DNA of 64,000 nt from Mycoplasmopsis mustelae (lineage in GTDB: Bacteria > Bacillota_I > Bacilli_A > Mycoplasmatales > Metamycoplasmataceae), in the NCBI RefSeq assembly GCF_004365095.1, contig NZ_SOCN01000001.1, positions 1 through 64,000 of the forward strand. The letters are read 5' to 3'. A model generated the notes under the pieces. It worked only from the letters and a program-made list of their open reading frames with translations. It was not told where the DNA came from and searched no databases. Made by a program: the position numbers and the translations under genes. Shown in pieces: positions 20,892 to 30,855 of the stretch (within the stretch, counting starts at the first letter, position 1; each line of letters begins with the position of its first letter).

Positions 20892-22826
20892 TTATTCATC
20901 AAATTGTGATTTGTATAAATTATTATAAAAACCACCCAAAGCTAAGAGTTGTTGATGTGTACCACTTTCAATGATTTCTCCATCATTAACAACTAAAATT
21001 AAATCAGCATTTTTTATCGTGCTTAAACGGTGTGCAATGATAAATGAAGTACGATTTTGCATTAAATGCAACATTGATTTTTGAACGATACGTTCAGTAC
21101 TTGAATCGATGTTTGAAGTTGCCTCATCTAAAATCAAAATATTACGATTTGATAAAATTGCACGAGATAAAGATAACAATTGTCTTTGTCCCTGCGAAAT
21201 ATTCATTCCGTTATTTTCAATCGGTGTTTGATAACCTTTTTCCATATTTTGAATAAAGTGATGTGCTTGAGTCATTTCGGTTGCTTGTTCAATCTCTTGC
21301 GTTGTAGCATCGGGATTGGTCATCTTTAAATTTGCTAAAATAGTTTCATTAAATAAAAACGAATCTTGTAGTACAATGGTCAAAATATCTTTTAAATCTT
21401 CTGAATTAATTTCTTTTAATTCATTTCCATCAATTTTAATACTTCCTTTTTGATAATCATAATATTTTGAAATTAGGTTAATAATAGTAGTTTTTCCGGC
21501 GCCAGTAGGCCCAACGATGGCAATCACTTTACCTTGCTTCGCTTTAAATGATGCTCCTTTCAGTTGATAATGTTTTGAATTTTCATTATATTTAAAATAA
21601 ACATTATCAAAAACTACTTCACCTTTAACAGATTTATAAGTGACTTCTTGGGTATTAGCATCTATATATTTATAAGCCGCAAATCCAAATGGATCTTTTT
21701 TATTAGTTTCTTGATATTGCTGCTTTTGTTCATTATAAGCAATTTTAACAATTCGAATTTTTTCAGCTGCTTTAGAAGGTTCAACGGCATTTAAAATCCG
21801 AATAACACGGGTAGTTGCGGCAACTCCGACTTGAGCGTTAAAAACTGTTGCTAAAACTTGTTGAAATGGGCCAATAAAATTTCAATTTAAAGAAATATAA
21901 GTAAAGATCAGCGCGGCAGTTGCTTTGCCCTTGATATCAGCCCCTAAACCAGCTACTCCTCAAACGCTAAGGTTGTATAAATAAAATAAGGCAGAAATTA
22001 CAGAAATCACTAAAATAATTGAGTTAGAAATCACATAATAAATAGTTTCTAAACTCTTGGTTATCATATCTCCTTTAAAAGCAATATGACGAATTTTTTT
22101 AGTAATCTTTTTAAGTTCACTATTAATTAATGCTTGACGGTTAAATGAATTGGTGATTTTAGTGTTGGCTAGCATTTCTTCAACGAATGCATTAAGTTCA
22201 CCAAATGCGTCTTGAACTCTAATGAAATAAGGTTGCGATTTTTTAATCAATAAAACAATTCCACCGAACATCAATAACGAGATCGGAACTACAATCAAAG
22301 TTAATGCAACTGAAATTAGCGACATCATCAAAATAGATAAGCTAATGCTAAAGAAAGCAGCAATAATTTGAGTTAAACTCTGATATAAAGACAAGGCAAT
22401 ATTATTGACATCAACAATTAAACTAGAAATTAAATTTCCGGTTTTATTATGATCATAATATGCAATCGGTAGTTTTAATAATTTAGCAATTAAATTATTA
22501 CGCACCCGGCCTGCAGCTTTAAAACTAATTTTGACATAAAATAAGTTTTCTAAATATTTAAAAGCAGCATAAATTAAATAGATTAAAACTAAGGTTCCTA
22601 GTAATAATCAAAATTTTAATGCATTAAAATTTTCTCATTGTAAGGCACCTTTAGCTAAGGGTTCAAAAAATGCATTAATAATATAACCAATTAAAAAACT
22701 TCCACCAATATAAGCTACTGAGTTAATCGCTGAAAACAAAATTGCAAATCAAATTAGTTTACGATCTGGTTTGATAAAAGCAAGTCAAATCTTAAAAGTT
22801 TTTCAATTTGAATGAGTTTTTTTCAT
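20892..22826 (-). CDS. ABC exporter half-transporter, second of a pair
   Basis: 644 residues: an N-terminal six-helix exporter domain, then an ATPase. Walker A is GPTGAGKTT, the signature ISQGQRQLLSLSRA, and Walker B ILILDEATSNID, followed by the H-loop IIAHRLSTI. An insert of about 40 residues (KKDPFGFAAYKYIDANT...) precedes the ATPase domain. It lies 8 bp downstream of another half-transporter, so a heterodimeric exporter is likely (MsbA/LmrCD type). Substrate unknown; lipids, peptides or drugs are all possible. Confidence 0.9.
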
Positions 22827-22834
22827 CTTACTCC

Positions 22835-24631
22835 TTATTGTTCTAATTGATTATAATTAACATCTCAGTATCATTGACAATTTTGTATCAATTCATTATG
22901 TGTTCCAGATGCGATAATGCGTCCTTTATCTAAAACCAAGATTTTATCAGCGTGCTTAATTGAATTGATTTTTTGTGTAATAATAATATTAGTAGTTTGA
23001 TAATCTCTATTTAAATTAGAAATCAGTTTTTTAGTAGTAATGTTATCTAAAGCACTAGTTGAATCGTCTAAAATAAGAATTTTAGGTTTAATTAACAAAG
23101 TACGTGCAATGGTTAGTCTTTGTTTTTGACCTCCAGAAAGGTTTTTGCCGCGTTGTCCTACTTCGTGGTCTCATTTATCGCTAAAATTCTCTACAAATTC
23201 ATCTGCACACGAAGCATTCAATGCTTGTTGTAATTCTAAATCAGTTGCATTTTCTTTAGCAAATAGCAAGTTAGATTTAATACTTCCCGAATAAAGAAGC
23301 GCATCTTGATAAACAATTCCGACATCTTTACGTAAATCATTGGTATCTATATGATTAACTTCTTTACCATCAATTAAAATATTCCCATCGAGATATTGCA
23401 TATTTTTAACCAATAAATTAGCTAAAGTAGATTTACCAGAACCGGTTGGCCCAATAATTCCTAAGGTTTGTCCTGATTCTAATTTGAAATTAATGTCTTT
23501 TAAAACATAATCTTCAGAGGTTTCAAAGTATTTAAAATTAAGATTTTTAAATTCAATACTATAGGCTGCTTTGTTTTGATTACTTAATAATAAGTTAGTT
23601 TCAAAAGGTCGATCACTAGATTGAAAATCTAAAATATATGTAATCCTTTGAGCGGATACTCTAGCACGAAATAAGGTGCCTAAAAACTGACTAAAACTGC
23701 TAATCCCAAAAGCAATAATAAATTCATATTCCATAAACGCATTAATTTTAGCAATTAATTGTGTGGTATTTGCAAGGGAATGATCTTTATCCAAAATCAC
23801 ATATGCAGCCGAATAAATAAAAACTACAATAAGGTTAATAATAAAGAAAAAAGCAGGCATTGCTAATGAAAAAATAGAGAAAATACTGCTTTCTGTTGAT
23901 CTTCATTTACGGTTAGCAGCCTTAAATTTTGCATATTGTTGATCTTGTAGATTATACGCTTGAATAAATCGAATTCCTAAAATATTTTCATCAGATTCTT
24001 TGGTAATAGCATCCAAATTTTTACGATTTTTCATAATATGTGGTCTTACATATTTGAAAATAAAAGTCATTACAAATAACAACAAAGGAATTACGGCAAT
24101 GATTGCTCAAGTGAGTGGAACATCAGTTAAGAATGCAAAAATTAAACCAGTGATAATATAAAATGGTGCTTTAATTAATGTAGTTGATGCTCCAATTAAA
24201 AAGTCTCAAAAGACAGCAACATCATCGTTAATTCTAGTGATTAAACTTTCTGGGGTAATATGTGCGATCTCTTTTAGTGAAAGAATTTGATATTTACAAA
24301 AGAGTGCATCACGATAATAATTAGAGGCTTTTTCGCCGGCTCAAACTATTATTAACAACCCTGAAATAGACATAAGCGCTGAAAATGCAATCATTCCAAG
24401 CGTTATTCCTAGTAGTAACCCTAAAGTATTAGAAAAATTATTAGAAGTATATGCAGTTATATTAAAAATAATAATTTGATATTGACCAGTTGAATTAATC
24501 AAAAGTGGGAGAAATTGAGAAATTAAAATCGGAATAAACATTGTAATTAAAACATTAACAATAATTAAAAAAGTTCCGATATAAAATTGTCGTTTAAGAC
24601 TACTAGGTAGTATTTTAAACATTTTAATCAT
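22835..24631 (-). CDS. ABC exporter half-transporter, first of a pair
   Basis: 598 residues with six predicted membrane helices, then an ATPase. Walker A is GPTGSGKST, the signature LSGGQKQRLTIAR, and the Walker B is ILILDDSTSALD. The Asp in place of the usual catalytic Glu after Walker B marks a degenerate site. IITQKINSI replaces the H-loop His with Gln. The partner gene has canonical Glu and His, so the dimer has one consensus and one degenerate site, as in known asymmetric exporters. It starts 11 bp after obgE. Confidence 0.9.
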
Positions 24632-24641
24632 TTATTACCGC

Positions 24642-25907
24642 CTACTTCTCATCTTCTCATTCAAATTCAAATCCATAGATACTGACAATATCTCCTTTTT
24701 GGATGTTACGACGAATTAATTCGTTTCATACACCAATTTTTTTTAAGATATTATTAAATCTTAATAAGTTATCATATGTATTAATTGGAATTTTATAATA
24801 TAACTCCTCTACTTTTTTACCGCTAACATCAAAATATCCTTTGTAAGGATTTTTAACTATAAAATCCGGTTCAAAATTAATAACTTTAACTTCGTCTTTC
24901 GGATTTTCAATTGGTGTATAAGCAGTTTGTTGTAGTAATTGTCATAAATTAGCTTTTACATTCTCTAAATTCTCGCGAAAAATTGCAGAAATGGCAATCA
25001 CTTTCACATTAGGATATTTTGCTTTAAATGCTTGTAGATGAGAGTTAAAGTTTTCTAAATCGCTTTTATTAGCGATTATCAGTTGAGGTTTTGCTTCTAA
25101 TTTTAAATTATAAGATCTTAATTCATTGTTAATGATTTCAAAATCTTCAATCGGATCTTTCTCGGCACTTCCAAAATCTATAATATGTGCGATAACTTTA
25201 CAACGTTCAATGTGTTTTAAAAATTGAATTCCTAATCCCTTGCCTAATGACGCTCCTTTAATTAAACCGGGTAAATCAGCTACAGTAAAGGAGTTTTCGT
25301 GAAACTGTACCATTCCTAATTGTGGTACTAAAGTGGTAAATTCATATTCGGCAACTTTTGCATGTGCATTTGAAACTGCGTTTAAAAATGTGGATTTCCC
25401 GGCCGAAGGCTTACCAACAACCCCAACATCAGATAAAATTTTTAAAACTATTTTTGCTTCATATTTTTCACCCGGCATCCCATTTTCAGCGATTTTTGGT
25501 GCGGTATTTTTAGAGGTCTTAAATTTATGATTGCCGCGACCTCCTTTACCACCTTTGGCCACCAAATAAGGAGTATCTAACTTAATAACATCAGCTACCA
25601 ATTTATTTTTATTATAAACCAAAGTACCTAACGGTACTTTTATATAAGTGTCTTTTGCATTGGCTCCGTAAAGGTTTTTTGGACCACCTTTAACTCCATT
25701 TTCAGCCGTAATATGCTTGTTTTTATAAAAACTTAGTAAGGTATTTTTTCCGGTATCAGCAACAAAATAAATATGACCACCGCGACCTCCATCACCGCCA
25801 TCAGGTCCACCGCGATCTACGTGTGCTTCACGACGAAATGAAATCATTCCGTCACCACCCTTACCAGCTTGTAAATATACACTAACTTCATCAATAAATT
25901 TAGCCAT
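24642..25907 (-). CDS. obgE: GTPase Obg/CgtA
   Basis: 421 residues. A glycine-rich Obg fold (KGGDGMISFRREAHVDRGGPDGG, GGKGGRGNHKF) precedes the G domain. G1 is GVVGKPSAGKST, G3 DLPGLI, and G4 NKSDL. The C-terminal OCT domain extends past a TGA-Trp to EFEWEDEK. It functions in late 50S assembly and stress control. Only 10 bp separate it from the downstream ABC pair. Confidence 0.95.
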
Positions 25908-25976
25908 TTTTACCTCTTTTGTATTGAATTTAATTATATCATATTTTGATGACTAAGTTTTGATGCCAAAATAACT

Positions 25977-26018
25977 AAAACTACTTTTTTACCTTAATAT
26001 TTGTAAAAAAGTAGTTTT
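25977..26018 (-). terminator. Terminator of metK
   Basis: AAAACTACTTTTTT and AAAAAAGTAGTTTT form a perfect 14-base stem just beyond the metK stop at 26026. Confidence 0.85.
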
Positions 26019-26025
26019 ATCATTA

Positions 26026-27153
26026 TTATGATTTTAAATTTTGTTTGAGTTCATCAACCTTATTTAACCTTTCTCAAGGTAAATCTATATCATCGCGTCC
26101 AAAGTGTCCAAAATATGCAGTTTTAGCATATATTGGTTTTCTTAAACCTAAAGTATCTATGATTGCTTTGGGGGTAAGTTTAAAAGTCTTTAAAATTGCT
26201 GATAAGATTTGATCTTTAGATACTTTTTCACTACCAAAGGTTTCCAACAATATTGAAATAGGTTGTGCAATACCGATTGAATAAGCCAACTGAATTTCAA
26301 CACGATCGGCAAGGCCGGCAGCAACGACGTTTTTAGCAATTCATCTCGCTGCATACGCGGCTGAACGATCTACTTTAGTAGCATCTTTACCACTAAAAGC
26401 ACCGCCACCGTGTCTAGAAGCACCGCCATAAGTATCTACAATAATTTTTCTTCCAGTTAAACCGGTATCACCAATCGGTCCACCAATAACAAATTTACCA
26501 GTTGGATTAATTAAAATTTGTCTAGGTTTAGCTAAATTAAATTTAGCTAAAGTAGGTAAAATAATTTTATTTTTAATGTAGTTTTTAAATTCTACTTCTT
26601 GATATTTTTCTGAGTGTTGAATACTTAATAAAATAGTATCAACACTCACATTTTCTAAGTCTGTATAATCCAAGGTTACTTGAGATTTCATATCAGCTTT
26701 AGCTCATTTAAAATCTCCATTTATTCTTAATTCTTCGGCGGTTTTTACTAATTGATGTGCAATTGTAATTGCTAAAGGCATATATACTTTGGTTTCGTTA
26801 GTTGCATAACCAAACATAATTCCTTGGTCACCAGCACCAATTTCATTACCTAATTCTACACCTTGTGCAATATCTGGGCTTTGGTGTCTGATATCGGTGA
26901 TAAAACTAGTATCAGTTGTGTAATATCCTAAAATTTTAAGAATATTTTTAGCAATTTCAATTACATCAACTGAAGCATCAGATTTTACTTCTCCGGCAAT
27001 GAAAATATTATGTCCGCTAGCCATTGTTTCTATGGCAACTTTAGCATTAGGATCTAAAGTTAAATAAGCATCTAAAATCACATCAGAAATTTGGTCACAT
27101 ACCTTATCAGGATGTCCTCTTCCAACTGATTCGCTTGTAAATAATTTACGCAT
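26026..27153 (-). CDS. metK: S-adenosylmethionine synthetase
   Basis: 375 residues. It makes SAM from methionine and [27 protein letters not shown], the [15 protein letters not shown] block and [19 protein letters not shown] are diagnostic. [24 protein letters not shown] is also present. AGGAG precedes the ATG. The 5' region carries a structured RNA that may sense SAM (27195-27311). Monocistronic. Confidence 0.96.
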
Positions 27154-27194
27154 TTAATTCTCCTCTGTTTAAGTTTAATAGATAAATAGAGGCA

Positions 27195-27311
27195 TAAAAA
27201 AGATGGTCTTATGCATGTTAGGAAATTAATTCCCCCTGACTATCCACCTTGGTTTAAAACCGGTTGGCAATGGTTATAGTTGTCTAACTACCATACTCTT
27301 TATGCAGCCAT
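27195..27311 (-). promoter_or_regulatory. Candidate SAM-I/IV-like riboswitch upstream of metK
   Basis: Read on the minus strand. A closing helix pairs AUGGCUGCAU (27311-27302) with AUGCAUAAGACCAU (27216-27203) across an internal bulge, and is followed by a U run (27201-27195). Inside are three hairpins: AUGG-UAGUU-AGAC-AACUA-CCAU (27294-27271), an arm between GCCAACC (27268-27262) and AAGGUGG (27250-27244), and GGAA/UUCC (27235-27221). The order AAGAG, hairpin, GCCAACC, then AAGGUGG recalls the S-box core (AAGAG, GGCAACC, GGUGC). Position directly before metK fits SAM feedback. The match to the S-box is partial. Loop GAC could pair with GUC after the second arm, as in the S-box pseudoknot. 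Confidence 0.5.
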
Positions 27312-27335
27312 ATTTTTAGTTAATATGGTTTAAGT

Positions 27336-27341
27336 AGTATA
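27336..27341 (-). promoter_or_regulatory. Extended -10 promoter of the metK leader
   Basis: TGCTATACT on the minus strand: TATACT with an upstream TG, about 25 bp before the closing helix of the leader RNA. This places the transcription start at roughly 27329, so the whole leader would be transcribed. Confidence 0.55.
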
Positions 27342-27359
27342 GCACAGTTTTAAAAAGAT

Positions 27360-28006
27360 TTAAATATTTTTTGATTTCATTGAATTTCATTTTAAAAAAA
27401 ATTTTCATGCTTCTTTTAAATTATAAGCAATAAAAAATTTTTGATGATTAAATTGAGGGTTATTATGATATTCATTAACAATATTAGTTGCTTCTAACTT
27501 AGTGATAATTAAGTTTTCAAAATGTACCTGTGCTTTAATGCTATTAATAAGTTGCTTTGAATAATTTTTATAATTAATACATACCTAAAAATTTTTCTAA
27601 TTTTATAACATCACTAATAATTATTTTTATTTTAGTTTTAAAAAAATCATTAATATATTGATCTAAATTAGGATTGTTTACTAAATGGGGTATTAATTGG
27701 ATTTTTCAATAATCTGATTGATAAGTTAATTTATTTAAATGTAATGTTTTATAACCATTTGCGATAGCAATTGCGGCATTCACAAAATTACTATCATGGA
27801 TATTTACATTGTTTCTAAGTGAAATATAACCTTGATTTACTAAAACAAAATATTCGTTCTTGTTAAATTTATATTAAATTTTGTTTTAAAAAAGCATTTG
27901 AAAGTTTGGTTATTTTATCATCTGTCTTTGAAAGATAGTTATTTAAATAAATCTTGATTAATTTTTCTTTTTTAACTCAATTTCCATAATTATTTTTAAA
28001 TTTCAT
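27360..28006 (-). pseudogene. Decayed gene of unknown function
   Basis: Three consecutive coding-like pieces in different frames: MKFKNNYGNWVKKEKLIKIY... from 28006, then EYFVLVNQGYISLRNNVN..., and a last piece ending ...SMKSKNI at 27360. Stops (TAA) and frame changes break it up. TGA-Trp codons occur in each part, which supports former coding use. No family is recognised. It borders the GmrSD-type gene and belongs to the same accessory island. Confidence 0.5.
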
Positions 28007-28328
28007 GTAATAAATGATAAATGTATCTTATCATATTAAATTAAAAATTAGCTTCATTTTAATAATAACACATGTACTTAGAAGTAAATTAAATAACTAA
28101 TTGCTTTATTTAATTTGACGTTCATTGTATTTTCTGGTAATATTATTTTGTACTTAATTTGTAAAATTAAAAAAGGAGTCTTATATGATTATTTTTTTAC
28201 TATATATAAGACTTCAACCGAATTTTACTATAAATGATTAAGCAAAAAATATACTTATTTAAGTTATCACGAATAAGACATTTTTGTTTTTTATATAACA
28301 CGCTTATCGCAACTAAAGAAAGGAATAT
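28007..28328. other. Intergenic region before the GmrSD-type gene, with an inverted repeat
   Basis: An exact 9-base inverted repeat (GTCTTATAT at 28179-28187 and ATATAAGAC at 28204-28212) lies after AAAAGGAG. A tiny 18-codon frame (MIIFLLYIRLQ...) starts inside it at 28185. It could be a leader hairpin, an operator or a remnant. AAAGGAA at about 28319 is the ribosome site of the next gene. Confidence 0.4.
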
Positions 28329-30593
28329 ATGAAAGAAAAAGAATATTTATTAGATTTATCAAAGAAAAACTTTGAAAATGGAAATAAATTTTACGAAGAT
28401 AAAAAAGAAAATATCGATCCTGATGGTATCGGAGATAAACAAATTATAGGTTTTCTTCCTAATTTATATCAATACTTATTTTTTTACTCGAATAATAAAA
28501 TTTCTATACCAATTTTTCAAAGACATTATGAATGAACTAAAGAAACTATTGATGGTTTATTACAGAACATCATAGATAAAGCATCAATTATTGAAATGGA
28601 TAATAAAAATAACAATCAAAGAATTAAAATATTTTTAAATAAAAAGTTGTTTTTAAATAATATTATATTAACATATCATGATAACAAACCGGTTATTATT
28701 GATGGTCAACAAAGAACAACAACTTTATTTTTAATAACCGTTGCACTAATTAAATATTATTTTAATGCAAAATTTTATAAAAATAAACAAACATTATCAA
28801 ATTCAGAAGAAAAATTTTTCAATTTTAATTTTATAAACAAACAAATTCATGAAATAGAAGAAAAATTTGGCAGCGACCACCTAAATTACATAGTAAAAAT
28901 ATTTAAAGGTGACATATCAGATTTAGATGAATATGATAAAAAAATGTTTAATATTTTCGAACATATTTATAAAAAACTTTCAGATTTTTTCGAAAACATG
29001 AATGATATCGAAGAATTTAAAAAGTTCGTTAAATTCTTTATGGAATGTATAAAAATAAATGTTACTTTAATCAAAGTGAGTTCCGAACATGAATCAAGTA
29101 AAATTTATGAAAACATTAATCTCTATTCTAAACCGCTTGAACTTACAGATTTACTCAAAAACAATTTATATTCTAAATTAATTCAAAATAAGAATAGTAA
29201 AAAACAAGAACAAGACTGACTTGATAATAACAAAATAAAGACCTCACTAAATTTATTTGATAAAACATGAAATATATATTTTAGAAAATCAACAAATTTA
29301 AATGGTGGAGTCATAAAAGATTTATTATCTGTTTTCTTATATTCATTATTCATTAACAATAATTTATTAAATGAAGATGAAATTAAAAAACCAACAAAAA
29401 CTCTTGAATTTTTTATCAAAAAATTTGATGAATTAATCACAAGAAAATTACCAATTCAATCATTAAACGAATATAAATTCACAAAATTAGAAGATGATTT
29501 ATTTATAAATGACTTATTAATTTTTAATTTTATATCATACAACAAAAAAAGAGAAGAAGAATATAAAAAAATTATAAATAAAAATGAACGTATAAAAAAA
29601 CTATCTGAACAATTAAATAATATAAAAGAAATTTGATTTATAAAAGAGCAAATTAGACATATAACTAGTTTAGGAAATAAAAATATATTTTTCTATCCTA
29701 TCTTTACTTTATTAAAGGAATTTAAATTATTTGATTTAGAAATTTTAAGTAAAAAAGATAATGATAAAAATAATCAAAAACGATATTTAAAGAATATTCA
29801 TGAATGTCAAGAAGTTTTATTTGAATTAGAGAAATTTGCTGTTAATTGAAAATTTTTTAATTATAATTCACAATCATTAGCCCCAAAAATGATGGAATTA
29901 TCATTCAAAATAAAAGAGAATATTAAAAATAGAGATGAATTAATAAGTATTGATTTAAAAGAAGTTCAAAGTGAACTAAGTAAAATTTCAGAAAATCTTA
30001 AATTTGCTGATCTTTATAATGATATAGATGACTTATTAAATGATTTAAACAACCCAGATAAAAAAGAAGAAAGATTGAAGAAATTAGATAAATTACTTAT
30101 TAGCAATACAGAAAAAACAATTATTCTCAGACGTATAAATAGTTATATCAATGATTTAAAGAAAGATGATGATAAATATTTAAATAGAAATTATGATATG
30201 ATAAATTTTGATCATAACTATAATTTTGAACATATATTACCAAATAAAAAACCAAATACTTCTCAAAATTTATCAACATGAAACGATAATGAATATAATT
30301 TATATAAAGAAAGAATTGGTAATGGTTCTTTAATAACTAAATCACTTAATTCATTTTTAAGAAATAAAGAAACAAAAGAACAAAAAAATAAAAAAGCAGT
30401 AGAAAATAATACAGATAAAAAAAATTTTACAGTTTTAGGATTTAACGAGAATAATAATACTTTAAAATCCGGTATAGATTTATTTGCCTCAATCTTTACT
30501 TCCGAAGATGATCAACAAGAAATCATTAACTCCATCCAAGAACGCAGTGTTCAAATTTTAAAAATTTACTTTGAAATATTTTCGAAAAAATAA
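28329..30593 (+). CDS. DUF262/DUF1524 protein, GmrSD-type (type IV restriction-like)
   Basis: 754 residues, apparently intact. The N-terminal DUF262 domain has IPIFQRHYEW and the nucleotide-handling motif IDGQQR (residues 124-129). The C-terminal DUF1524 nuclease domain has an EHILP motif (His about 635) and a late GNGSLITKSLNSFLRNKE, a His-Me finger pattern. Single-chain GmrSD homologues hydrolyse NTPs and cut modified DNA; some act as phage-defence nucleases. No methylase accompanies it, consistent with type IV action. Very Lys/Asn/Ile-rich, as is the flanking island. The gene probably arrived by transfer (inference). Confidence 0.82.
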
Positions 30594-30604
30594 ATAGAAA
30601 AGTT

Positions 30605-30640
30605 AATCAAGGCGGAGCATATTATTCCGCCTTGATTTAT
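30605..30640 (+). terminator. Terminator of the GmrSD-type gene
   Basis: AATCAAGGCGGA pairs with TCCGCCTTGATT, followed by T-rich sequence, 12 bp after the stop. Confidence 0.85.
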
Positions 30641-30819
30641 TTAATAAAATTGTCTATAAAACTTCAAAAACCTAAATAAATTATAAATTTAGGATCAGTC
30701 TAGTGGATGAAGTATAACATCGCTGCAACATAATTCACACTCTATTAAAAATACTAAAGTTTTTATGAATTTACAGTTATTAGAATTCATGTTATATATT
30801 TCATCAAGTAAAGACATAA

Positions 30820-30850
30820 AAAATAACTATAACTTGGTTATAGTTATTTT
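30820..30850 (-). terminator. Terminator of the giant surface protein gene
   Basis: On the minus strand AATAACTATAACC and GTTATAGTTATTTTT form a hairpin with a T tail, starting 6 bp past the stop at 30856. The 180 bp between this and 30640 shows nothing recognisable. Confidence 0.8.
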
Positions 30851-30855
30851 ATTAA

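Noticed and set aside
27201-27311. Metk leader as an SRP RNA or tRNA gene
   Set aside because: It lacks the SRP GGAAG-type conserved loop and cannot fold as a cloverleaf with a CCA-type acceptor stem.
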